A stretch of 64,000 bases of DNA, taken from the NCBI GenBank assembly GCA_030142905.1, contig JASJOG010000630.1:1-64000 (forward strand). Direction: 5' to 3'. The notes beneath the pieces are model-generated. The model saw only the letters and a list, made by a program, of their open reading frames with translations. It did not search any database and was not told where the DNA came from. The stretch comes from Heliopora coerulea (taxonomy: Eukaryota > Cnidaria > Anthozoa > Scleralcyonacea > Helioporidae). Positions 31,571-40,515 of the stretch are shown one piece after another. Each line of letters begins with the position of its first letter. Within the stretch, counting starts at the first letter, position 1. The position numbers and the translations under genes were made by a program.

Positions 31571-31928
31571 GAGTTTTCCCGGCGAAAGGCAATGTTTTGA
31601 TTGGTTCATTTCACACTGCCGCATGTGGTAGGAGAGCTGCTAAGTGCATCAATTTAGCTATGAAAGAGATGATTACCTACCATGTTTTATTTCTCGTATC
31701 TCATTCCCTATGCCATCAAACGGTGCACGATGGTTCGTGATCTTGTCATTCCTTGGAAATGCCAACCATCCAACGTTGTCCACATCAGCTCCCCAGAGAC
31801 ACGATGCTTGCTCTCCCGGGACACATCTAACCTGAAACGTAATAGCACAAAACACAGTCACTGCTCTGACCACTTTCATTTCAATTCTTCTTGCTGTTGT
31901 GCTGATTGTTGTTCTTCCCCGAAGGGAA

Positions 31929-32114
31929 GGGGCCGTACTCGGATGTAGTGCAAGACCGAGACAACCCGTGGCCAGGGCGAAGCAAGCTTCAATCCCATGG
32001 CCGAGGTCCAAAAATCAGTTTAATATATGAGCCAGGCGTTGCCTGGCATATCAGATATTAAGCTGATAAGAACAGATACTACACTTGATCTTAGCCAATA
32101 GGCCGAGAAGCGAT
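31929..32114 (-). ncRNA. U2: U2 snRNA, uninterrupted
   Basis: Matches 3940-4125. One of only two unsplit U2 loci right of 20 kb. Confidence 0.96.
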
Positions 32115-32224
32115 ACTGAAGTATAAAAAAATAAGTTTAAAAACGAAAAAAGCCACCAACCTTCTTGTGGTTCGTTTTGGTCAGCGGACGTTGCCGCCGC
32201 GTACCCTATTGTTCAGGAAACAAA

Positions 32225-32246
32225 GTCTACAACACGGGGTATTCCC

Positions 32247-32281
<35 letters not shown>

Positions 32282-32342
32282 CCGGGCTTAACTTCGGTGA
32301 TCGGACGAGAACCGGTGTTTTCCCGGTGGTATGGTCGTAGAC
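32225..32342 (-). rRNA. 5S: 5S rRNA
   Basis: Matches 4236-4353. Confidence 0.97.
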
Positions 32343-32489
32343 ATATAGGCATTGCACAATTGCGTTCTTATAGCTACCGCTCTACCGGCTAGGTTGACGA
32401 ACAAATCGTTAGGAACACACAGAACTCCAACAGCATCTACATCGTGTTTCACTGACTACTACGTTTTGATTCGAGTTTTACATTTTCAT

Positions 32490-32532
32490 AGGGGACGAGC
32501 GCGAACGCAGGTCCCCACTACCAGAAATTATA

Positions 32533-32564
<32 letters not shown>

Positions 32565-32653
32565 GGAGTCAACCCAATCGAAGTGCAATGAGAGGGCCTC
32601 ATCCTGAGAGGACTTCCTTCGTGATCAAAGTACCTCTCGCGTCAGGTAAGTAT
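32490..32653 (-). ncRNA. U1: U1 snRNA
   Basis: Matches 4501-4664. Confidence 0.97.
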
Positions 32654-33261
32654 GAGTTTTCCCGGCGAAAGGCAATGTTTTGATTGGTTCATTTCACACT
32701 GCCGCATGTGGTAGGAGAGCTGCTAAGTGCATCAATTTAGCTATGAAAGAGATGATTACCTACCATGTTTTATTTCTCGTATCTCATTCCCTATGCCATC
32801 AAACGGTGCACGATGGTTCGTGATCTTGTCATTCCTTGGAAATGCCAACCATCCAACGTTGTCCACATCAGCTCCCCAGAGACACGATGCTTGCTCTCCC
32901 GGGACACATCTAACCTGAAACGTAATAGCACAAAACACAGTCACTGCTCTGACCACTTTCATTTCAATTCTTCTTGCTGTTGTGCTGATTGTTGTTCTTC
33001 CCCGAAGGGAAGGGGCCGTACTCGGATGTAGTGCAAGACCGAGACAACCCGTGGCCAGGGCGAAGCAAGCTTCAATCCCATGGCCGAGGTCCAAAAATCA
33101 GTTTAATATATGAGCCAGGCGTTGCCTGGCATATCAGATATTAAGCTGATAAGAACAGATACTACACTTGATCTTGTTTTGAATTTCTCCCCGACAGCTG
33201 TGAGCGCCCGACGGTGCAATGGGCCTCTGGAGCTGTGTGCAGCGGGGGATAATCCACGGAG

Positions 33262-33280
33262 GTAGCATATCGCTGGCTAC
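33262..33280 (-). other. 3' UTR hairpin, Keno-like 1
   Basis: Arms GTAGC (33262-33266) and GCTAC (33276-33280) enclose a loop that is almost unchanged in all site-I coding elements (sense loop AGCGATAT). The arms are GTACC/GGTAC in Keno-like 2 and GTATC/GATAC in the half elements, so the pairing covaries. Confidence 0.8.
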
Positions 33281-33486
33281 GCAGTTACAGGGCTCGCGAA
33301 ACCCTCTCCACGCCGGAAACGACAAGGTGGTAGGACGGTCGGCTACTCAGTGCGTAGTATCTCGTCGCCGTTTCACCGACGGACCGTGAGGTGGAGAATG
33401 AAGGTGACTGGCGGTGAAACGTGGCCTTGGTCCGCAGACTTCCAAGCAAATAATAAGCATGTAAAGGCGAGAAAGCGCTCAGGACG

Positions 33487-33602
33487 TCAAGTACACCGGT
33501 TAAGGAGACCCTCGGTACTGGGCTCTCCCTCGCAAATAATAAAACGTAAAAGGGGAGAGCACTTGGGGCGTCAAGTACACCGGTTAAGGAGACCCTCGGC
33601 AC
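33487..33602 (-). repeat. Tandem repeat in Keno-like 1 3' UTR
   Basis: A ~33-bp segment (CGTCAAGTACACCGG...) occurs at about 33487-33520 and again 82 bp later at 33569-33602. The same duplication is in Keno-like 3 (about 57758 and 57834). Confidence 0.75.
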
Positions 33603-33698
33603 CAAGCACCCCCTCCGCGAGAAAACTTAAACAAGGACCCGGGGATAAAACCCCTAGATGGATTAATTAGTGTTCTTACCTTTTTCGTGTACCTGACC

Positions 33699-36600
33699 TT
33701 AAGAATGCACCTCAGCATGGAATGAAAGAGACCCATCCGGCTGCAAAGATCCTAGGACACCCCCAGCTAGCCATTCCTGCTCGAAGGTGGTGGCGAGACA
33801 GTGGCGCTGTTGCACTCGCAAGAGGAATCGAAGAGATGACTTAATCCTCTTCAGCGAGATTTGGGGTTCCGGCTGAAGGCCATCAAAACGATGAGAGTTT
33901 CGGGCGATCCAAATCTGGTGGCGGATGATGCCAAGTAGGGCGATGAGGCCGGCTGGGATGTGCGCGGTGGATGGGAATGCCCACAAGATATCCGAGGCTG
34001 TTGGGCGTGGCACCGTTAACCTGGCCCGACGGAGGAGGATGGTGAACCAAGCCAGGATGGGCTGCGCAAAAGGACAGTCGACAAACAGGTGCACGAGAGT
34101 TTCGGGTGCCCCACAGTGACACGCAGGGTCCACTGCCATTCCAAAGTGGAGGAGTCGGTCCGCAGTTGGTAGAATGCAATGGGCTATCAGCCAAGACGTG
34201 TCAAGTGCCGGTCTTAAGTGGCGGAGCAAGTTCAAATTTTGCCACACTTTCGGCCAGTGGATAGGGCCAAGTCCTAGTTCGCGAACCTTGGCGATGCAGC
34301 GGTGTGGTGTAGAGTTAAGGCGGCCTAAGATGGCGTAAACATTCTTGGCGGTGATTTCAGCCACTGGCAGCGGGTCAGCATTGGGCCTTGGCACGATGAA
34401 GGCGCCGAAGGCTTGGGTGCCACCGACAGCATACCACGCTGTGAGTACTGCGCCATAGAAGGGTGGCAGACGGCGGAGTGTGGCTGCGCTGACCTGAGGT
34501 AGGCCGAAGACTCGATTAACTGGTTCCGCAAGGAAAGCCCTTCGAAGATAATAATGGAAGAAACTCTGCCAACCACGGTATTCACCGGAAAGAAAGCGCT
34601 TCACCCAAATAATGTGAAGAGACGACAGCTTGCGAGTCACTTCTACAACCCCTAAGCCTCCATGGTCAAGGGGCTGCGTCACCGAAGACCTGCTGAGCCA
34701 TTCCCTCTTTTTACCCCAGACAAAAGGAAACACAAGTTTATTAATTTCATGAATTATATTAGTGGGGATTAGTCTGATGGAGCCTAAGTACCAGAATGTG
34801 CTTAGGCCCAGAGAGTTAGCAATTAGTGCCCGGCCCCTAAAGGACAGCTTACGGTGCGCCCAAGACTGAAAGACCTTCTCCAGCTTTTTGAGGTGGGGCC
34901 CCCAGTCCTCGCCTCCCTCGTTTGAGAGGCGGCTTCCAAGGACCTCGATATGGCTGGAGGAAACCCGAAAGTCCACTGGGAAAGAGGTGCGAGATCTCCA
35001 TGGGCCCAAGACGAGGGCTTTACATTTGGTAATGTTAAGCCGAGCCCCCGATCCTTTTTCGTACCTCTCGAACAACCGGACCAAAGCGAGAATCGAAGCG
35101 TCCGAGGTCACCAGTGCGGACGTGTCGTCGGCATATTGCGAGATCTTGTGTCGCACTCCCCCAGCAGGGAGAGGGAACCCGTCAATGGCGGGGTCTGCGC
35201 GGATGGCACAGGCCAACGACTCTGCGACCAGGACGTACAAGAGCGGCGAAAGAGGACAACCTTGCCTAACCCCCCGGCGAACGGGAAACAGCTCCGAAAC
35301 GAAGCCGTTCACGATCACCGCCGAAAACACCTCACCGTACAACAGGGCCACCCAGCGGCGAAAAGAGGGGCCAAATCCCATCTTGACCAGAACCTTCTGC
35401 ATGTAGGTCCACTCTACACGGTCGAAGGCTTTTTCCTGATCAAGGGAGAGCACAGCAGCGGGTAATGCCTGAGAGTTGGCATAATCTACGACGTCGTGGA
35501 GAAGACGTACGTTCTCCCCCACGCACCGGCCGGGAATGCCGCACGATTGATCCGGCGACACCACGGACGATATAACCAGGAGGAGGCGATTCGCTAGCGC
35601 CTTGGCCGCGATCTTGTAATCCGCACACAGGAGGGTGATTGGACGCCAATTCGCGGTTTCAAGAGGGTCCCCCCTCTTGAACAAGAGCGTTATCGTACCC
35701 GAGCGTTGGGATTTGGACATTTTTCCAGAACGGTAGCACGAGTTGAATACGTTGACTAAGTCTGGGCCCAACAACCCCCAGAACCGAACATAAAATTCGG
35801 CGGGAAGGCCATCTACCCCCGGCGACTTATTGGAAGCCATCTGTTTGAGTGCCCTTTCACACTCTGCTTCCGTGAGGTCTCCCTCACACAACTCGGTCTC
35901 GGCAGGGGACAACTTACGTTCAAGACGCTCTAGGAAGGGGTGTTGTTCTCCCTCGTCTAGGTGTTCTGACGAGAACAGCTTGAAGTAGTAATCCCGCCAT
36001 ACGCCAATCATGTCCTTAGTGGAGGTAGCAAGCGTGCCGTCAGGGCGTTTAACGCCACTGATTAAGCGCTGCTGCCCCCGGACCTTCTCTTGGCGCAGGA
36101 AATAGGCCGTCGACGACTCCCCGTCTTCCGCCCACCGCGTGGCTGCACGCAACTGCGCCCCCTTGGCTTCCGTGAGAAGCTCGGAGGCTAGCTCTGCTCT
36201 CACTTCCTCCAGCAGACCGGGGAGCTGCTCACCGTTATCAATTCGCCTTTGGACATGTTCGACGGTAGCGTTCAACGATTTGATTTTGCGTCGCTGCTGT
36301 TGAGATTTCTCCCGCGAGAAACGACGGATCAACCTTTTAATCCGGACTTTGCCGGCATCCCACCATGATGAGAGAGAAGAAAAACGATTCCGCTCACGAC
36401 GCCAATCCACCCAAAATCCTGCGATTTCGTTGCAGAAGGCCTCATCCTTGAGGTGAGAGGTGTTGAACTTCCATAATCCTTTGCCCCTATCAACCCCAGA
36501 TGGAAGGTTGATGTCCAGATACACATAGGAGTGATCTGATCGAAAGAAGGGAAAGATCCCCACTGACGAGACGAGACCCAGGTATCGCTGTGGTAACCAG

Positions 36601-37235
36601 ATCATGTCGATCCGGGAGGCCTGGCCGCCACCGGGCCTCCTCCACGTGAACTCCTCGACCCCGGGATGCATAGCGCGCCATACATCGCAGAGTTCGAAGG
36701 AGGTGGTTAAATCACGCAGAGAAGGTGACCAGTTGTAAGCCCAGGGGGACCTCGGATTACATCCGAGGCGATCCGAGCACGGATCTACCACTGTGTTAAA
36801 GTCCCCACACAGTAACACTGGGAGGTCTGGGTCTAGGGCTTGGTAAAAGGATTCGAAAAAGAGACTACCGTCTTTTTTGTTGTTAGGGCCGTAAAGACTT
36901 GCGACCTGGAAGTTTAAATTATTACGGGAAAATTCCGCAATAACCAGTCTCCCAGAGTCGTCTTTCCAACTACTAACCACCGACAAGGCCTCGGGACGGT
37001 AAAGGATGGCAACACCGCGACTACGTGCCGTACCGGGCGAGGATATACATTTATAGTTAGTATTAGTTATGATGGGGTTAGTAAACCAGTCTGAAAATTC
37101 CTCCTCCGAGATGGAGTGCGTCTCTTGAAGGCAAACTATGGATGGCTTAAAACAATTTAGCCATGATGTTAAAGTTTGTCTGTTCTCCAAGGATCGAAGT
37201 CCCTGGATATTTAAGGTCAATATTTTACAGTTCAT
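33699..37235 (-). CDS. Keno-like ORF2: APE endonuclease / reverse transcriptase
   Basis: This 1178-residue polyprotein carries out target-primed reverse transcription in the nucleus. The N-terminal APE-type endonuclease spans about residues 1-245, with LNIQGL, QETH (Glu38), GDFN (Asp145, Asn147), RID (Asp210) and SDH (233-235). The reverse transcriptase spans about 455-800, with LSLDQEKAFD (Asp599), GVRQGCPLSP and YADD (701-704). A C-terminal C-X-C-X7-H-X4-C finger at 1039-1054 matches the L1/Tx1 C-terminal zinc finger. Its ATG overlaps the ORF1 stop as ATGA, suggesting termination-reinitiation. No stop or frameshift is seen and all catalytic residues are present. Residues ~892-1118 differ from Keno-like 3 far more than the rest, a sign of recombination. 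Confidence 0.93.
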   Translation of the reverse strand: MNCKILTLNIQGLRSLENRQTLTSWLNCFKPSIVCLQETHSISEEEFSDWFTNPIITNTNYKCISSPGTARSRGVAILYRPEALSVVSSWKDDSGRLVIAEFSRNNLNFQVASLYGPNNKKDGSLFFESFYQALDPDLPVLLCGDFNTVVDPCSDRLGCNPRSPWAYNWSPSLRDLTTSFELCDVWRAMHPGVEEFTWRRPGGGQASRIDMIWLPQRYLGLVSSVGIFPFFRSDHSYVYLDINLPSGVDRGKGLWKFNTSHLKDEAFCNEIAGFWVDWRRERNRFSSLSSWWDAGKVRIKRLIRRFSREKSQQQRRKIKSLNATVEHVQRRIDNGEQLPGLLEEVRAELASELLTEAKGAQLRAATRWAEDGESSTAYFLRQEKVRGQQRLISGVKRPDGTLATSTKDMIGVWRDYYFKLFSSEHLDEGEQHPFLERLERKLSPAETELCEGDLTEAECERALKQMASNKSPGVDGLPAEFYVRFWGLLGPDLVNVFNSCYRSGKMSKSQRSGTITLLFKRGDPLETANWRPITLLCADYKIAAKALANRLLLVISSVVSPDQSCGIPGRCVGENVRLLHDVVDYANSQALPAAVLSLDQEKAFDRVEWTYMQKVLVKMGFGPSFRRWVALLYGEVFSAVIVNGFVSELFPVRRGVRQGCPLSPLLYVLVAESLACAIRADPAIDGFPLPAGGVRHKISQYADDTSALVTSDASILALVRLFERYEKGSGARLNITKCKALVLGPWRSRTSFPVDFRVSSSHIEVLGSRLSNEGGEDWGPHLKKLEKVFQSWAHRKLSFRGRALIANSLGLSTFWYLGSIRLIPTNIIHEINKLVFPFVWGKKREWLSRSSVTQPLDHGGLGVVEVTRKLSSLHIIWVKRFLSGEYRGWQSFFHYYLRRAFLAEPVNRVFGLPQVSAATLRRLPPFYGAVLTAWYAVGGTQAFGAFIVPRPNADPLPVAEITAKNVYAILGRLNSTPHRCIAKVRELGLGPIHWPKVWQNLNLLRHLRPALDTSWLIAHCILPTADRLLHFGMAVDPACHCGAPETLVHLFVDCPFAQPILAWFTILLRRARLTVPRPTASDILWAFPSTAHIPAGLIALLGIIRHQIWIARNSHRFDGLQPEPQISLKRIKSSLRFLLRVQQRHCLATTFEQEWLAGGVLGSLQPDGSLSFHAEVHS

Positions 37236-38812
37236 TTCAAGTTCAGGAGAGACTCCAAGGTTAAGTCCAGCTCGGAGGTAGGCCGAGGTCCAAGATTCCC
37301 TTCGGGTTGCGAATCGGGAAGGATGTTTCCGGAGGCGGACAGGCGAATGTCAGGGACTTCCCCAGTGCCCGGGACTAGGTCGTAGAGGGCTCCAAATTGG
37401 CCCAAGGTAATATCGATGTCTCTGGTGGAGCGGCGTGAAGATACGCCTGTACCAACCAGGGACGGTTGGGTACGTTTCCGGGTTGGTGGTCCGGACGAGG
37501 AGGTCGAGTCGGTGCTCGACGCGGAGCGCGACCGAGAGCGCATCCGGTTGGAGTTACGGCTGGGTGGTCGGCGCTGACGGCGTGGGACTTTAAAGCCATC
37601 CGTGTCGGTATCCTGCACCGATGGGCTCGCGATGGGCGGGAACTCCTGGGAGTATGAGGACAGCACACTAGGTTGGGAACCGCTGGTAGTGGTCACGGTG
37701 GTTACCCGAGGATCCACAGCGCTGGCGTAAGAGGCCGGCGGGGCCAGTAGTTCGCTGCCGTCTGAGGCGTTCTTCTCGGCGGCCGAGGAGGAACTGGTGG
37801 TATTACTGGCGGTGGTGTTTGGGGTGGCTGTACCCGTGTCTTTTGTTTCACCGGCGGCGTCGTTGGCGAGGCCGGTGAGCGCGGTGCTGGGCGTAGCAGA
37901 AGCGTCAGCATCGTGACTGGGAGAATGGGCGGTAGCGTCAGTCTCCGCAGTTCTAACTTCGTTACCCCGGTCAGAGCCGGAGTCGGGATCAGTTCGATCC
38001 TGGGTGAGGGGGCTGGTTGCCCCTTCGTGTTCGAGGCCTTCCATATTGGTCCCTTCCATAGGGATGGGAGTCTGTTGGGAGGCGTCGGGGTGGGTGCCAT
38101 CCATGTCGGTCGTGTGGACGGGCGGCAGAGAAGCCGTGTCACCAGGGGTGGATGCCTCTGGGGTGTGGTGGTCGGACGGCGTTTCAGTCTCCGCTGACGG
38201 GGACGGTTGGTCCTGCGTTTCCCCATCGTAAGTGGGGGGAGGGTCGTCGGCAGTGGCGGAAGTGCGAGACTGCATGTAGGGGCAGTCGCGGGTGGTATGG
38301 TCCGGCGACTGGCACCGGAAACAAGTCCGTACTTGTCCGCGATAAAAGATAAGGCAGGTATGCCCTCGAATACGCAGGGTTGACGGGATGTTTTTAAGCA
38401 CCTCCATCAATACAGAAAGGGTGCCCGTGTATATGCCTCTCTTGGTCTCGTGTTTAGCCGAATAAACTTTCCCGTACTTTCCAAGGATACGGGTTGCGGC
38501 CTCCATAGGGATACCAATGGCCAAGCGTTGTACTGAGACCCATTTTTTGCATGAAATGGGTTGAGGTTCGAGAGGAAACCCTCGGAGCGAAAGTCCGGCG
38601 CTGAGGCAATCCTCCATCAGCGCGGCTGTGTTAAATGTTATGCGCAGTTTTTTCGAAGAAATGAACTGCACACAGTAAAAGTACTTGCCCAATGGCTCGT
38701 ACTGTCCGTTGAAGTCTTCTAAGACTTCGTCCAAATTTATCCTAGGCAGCTCTCTTGTTGCCAGTGTTGGGATCACAGCAACAGCTGAGCGGTTCGCATA
38801 CGGTATGGACAT
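37232..38812 (-). CDS. Keno-like ORF1: RNA-binding protein with zinc knuckle
   Basis: This 526-residue protein should coat the element RNA and form the retrotransposition particle. An N-terminal RRM-like region of about 150 residues (YFYCVQF, then KKWVSVQRLAIG and GKYGKV) is followed by one zinc knuckle, C-X2-C-X4-H-X4-C at 164-177. The rest is a Thr/Ser/Pro/Asp-rich tail of low complexity with a basic RMRSRSRSAS patch near residue 430. The start MSIPYANRSA is shared with Keno-like 3, and a similar one is in Keno-like 2. It ends at the ATGA overlap with ORF2. The architecture fits ORF1 of the Tx1 clade. Confidence 0.88.
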   Translation of the reverse strand: MSIPYANRSAVAVIPTLATRELPRINLDEVLEDFNGQYEPLGKYFYCVQFISSKKLRITFNTAALMEDCLSAGLSLRGFPLEPQPISCKKWVSVQRLAIGIPMEAATRILGKYGKVYSAKHETKRGIYTGTLSVLMEVLKNIPSTLRIRGHTCLIFYRGQVRTCFRCQSPDHTTRDCPYMQSRTSATADDPPPTYDGETQDQPSPSAETETPSDHHTPEASTPGDTASLPPVHTTDMDGTHPDASQQTPIPMEGTNMEGLEHEGATSPLTQDRTDPDSGSDRGNEVRTAETDATAHSPSHDADASATPSTALTGLANDAAGETKDTGTATPNTTASNTTSSSSAAEKNASDGSELLAPPASYASAVDPRVTTVTTTSGSQPSVLSSYSQEFPPIASPSVQDTDTDGFKVPRRQRRPPSRNSNRMRSRSRSASSTDSTSSSGPPTRKRTQPSLVGTGVSSRRSTRDIDITLGQFGALYDLVPGTGEVPDIRLSASGNILPDSQPEGNLGPRPTSELDLTLESLLNLK

Positions 38813-39187
38813 GGTAATAAATCACACTGACCTTTTTGGGTTGCACACACTAAATCCCCAAAAGGTGAACACACGGAGTCCGGTATGCGATCGTCCGCTG
38901 GACCAAGTGGTAAGGAGGTCAACAGCCAGAAGGTCTGCCAGGTAAACCAGAGAGGCCAACTGCAGTGGAGGTAGGCGAAGAACACGTTGCCAAACCCGGT
39001 AGAATGTCGAACCAACTGCAGGAACGGAGGCGAAGATCTCGTAGCCAATACTCGTGGAAATCTCGAAGAACGAAACCAAAGGATACTTGAGTGTTATGGG
39101 GAGGACTCCCCAAGCATTCGTCCACAAAAGCACCTCAAAAACAGCTTGGAACACAAGGCTCTTTACTGCGATCGCTAGAACTCGATT
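38813..39187 (-). promoter_or_regulatory. Keno-like 1 5' UTR
   Basis: About 375 nt without a reading frame. The outer end in sense reads GAGTTCTAGCGATCGCAG and recalls the 3' UTR hairpin sequence. A second conserved block at 39091-39123 (GGAC ... GAGTCC, then a TCCCC-rich stretch and ATAACAC) recurs in Keno-like 2 and 3. Confidence 0.6.
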
Positions 39188-39319
39188 AGCCAATAGGCCG
39201 AGAAGCGATACTGAAGTATAAAAAAATAAGTTTAAAAACGAAAAAAGCCACCAACCTTCTTGTGGTTCGTTTTGGTCAGCGGACGTTGCCGCCGCGTACC
39301 CTATTGTTCAGGAAACAAA

Positions 39320-39341
39320 GTCTACAACACGGGGTATTCCC

Positions 39342-39376
<35 letters not shown>

Positions 39377-39437
39377 CCGGGCTTAACTTCGGTGATCGGA
39401 CGAGAACCGGTGTTTTCCCGGTGGTATGGTCGTAGAC
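39320..39437 (-). rRNA. 5S: 5S rRNA
   Basis: Matches 4236-4353. Confidence 0.97.
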
Positions 39438-39584
39438 ATATAGGCATTGCACAATTGCGTTCTTATAGCTACCGCTCTACCGGCTAGGTTGACGAACAAA
39501 TCGTTAGGAACACACAGAACTCCAACAGCATCTACATCGTGTTTCACTGACTACTACGTTTTGATTCGAGTTTTACATTTTCAT

Positions 39585-39627
39585 AGGGGACGAGCGCGAA
39601 CGCAGGTCCCCACTACCAGAAATTATA

Positions 39628-39659
<32 letters not shown>

Positions 39660-39748
39660 GGAGTCAACCCAATCGAAGTGCAATGAGAGGGCCTCATCCT
39701 GAGAGGACTTCCTTCGTGATCAAAGTACCTCTCGCGTCAGGTAAGTAT
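39585..39748 (-). ncRNA. U1: U1 snRNA
   Basis: Matches 4501-4664. The spacer behind it has one private change (near 39895, CCATGAAACGG). Confidence 0.97.
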
Positions 39749-40333
39749 GAGTTTTCCCGGCGAAAGGCAATGTTTTGATTGGTTCATTTCACACTGCCGC
39801 ATGTGGTAGGAGAGCTGCTAAGTGCATCAATTTAGCTATGAAAGAGATGATTACCTACCATGTTTTATTTCTCGTATCTCATTCCCTATGCCATGAAACG
39901 GTGCACGATGGTTCGTGATCTTGTCATTCCTTGGAAATGCCAACCATCCAACGTTGTCCACATCAGCTCCCCAGAGACACGATGCTTGCTCTCCCGGGAC
40001 ACATCTAACCTGAAACGTAATAGCACAAAACACAGTCACTGCTCTGACCACTTTCATTTCAATTCTTCTTGCTGTTGTGCTGATTGTTGTTCTTCCCCGA
40101 AGGGAAGGGGCCGTACTCGGATGTAGTGCAAGACCGAGACAACCCGTGGCCAGGGCGAAGCAAGCTTCAATCCCATGGCCGAGGTCCAAAAATCAGTTTA
40201 ATATATGAGCCAGGCGTTGCCTGGCATATCAGATATTAAGCTGATAAGAACAGATACTACACTTGATCTTGTTTTGGACTTGACTTCCCTGTCAACCCGA
40301 AGGTTGTGTGCAAGCAGGGCAAGCCCCAGGGAG

Positions 40334-40352
40334 GTATCATATCGCTAGATAC
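40334..40352 (-). other. 3' UTR hairpin, half element 1
   Basis: GTATC and GATAC arms with the shared loop, compensatory to the Keno-like hairpins. Confidence 0.78.
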
Positions 40353-40515
40353 TCAGACCAAATGGGCTCGCGAGACCCACTCCCTTGCGCCAGATTCTCC
40401 GCATGGTCACCTCCGACAGGGCTGAAGCAGAAGTAACTACGCCCTGCCGAAGGAGTGAGGTGACAAATGAACGTGTGTGATTCGGGATGGGAACGTGGGG
40501 GTCAGCAGACCCATG

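Larger units (their letters stand above)
33176..39187 (-). mobile_element. Keno-like 1 non-LTR retrotransposon, full length
   Basis: A 6.0-kb element inserted in U2 between nt 22 and 23 in U2 sense. Sense order: 5' UTR of ~375 nt, ORF1 (37232-38812), ORF2 (33699-37235), 3' UTR of ~520 nt ending TTCAAAAC with no poly(A). Tx1-clade elements (L1 superclade) include Keno, known to target U2 genes. APE endonuclease, YADD reverse transcriptase and the C-terminal CCHC fit that clade. Both ORFs are open, so this copy could be active. Its 5' UTR shares a motif with Keno-like 2 and 3 (39091-39123), and its 3' UTR has a covarying hairpin (33262-33280). Confidence 0.92.
33012..39209 (-). pseudogene. U2: U2 snRNA split at site I by Keno-like 1
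   Basis: 3' segment 33012-33175 (nt 23-186) and 5' segment 39188-39209 (nt 1-22). Two bases (TT at 39186-39187) could be target duplication or chance identity. Confidence 0.93.

Noticed and set aside
34888..35465. Plus-strand frames of 171-172 codons opposite Keno-like ORF2 (also 59152-59670 and others)
   Set aside because: They are antisense shadows of the reverse-transcriptase region, which has full conserved motifs on the minus strand.
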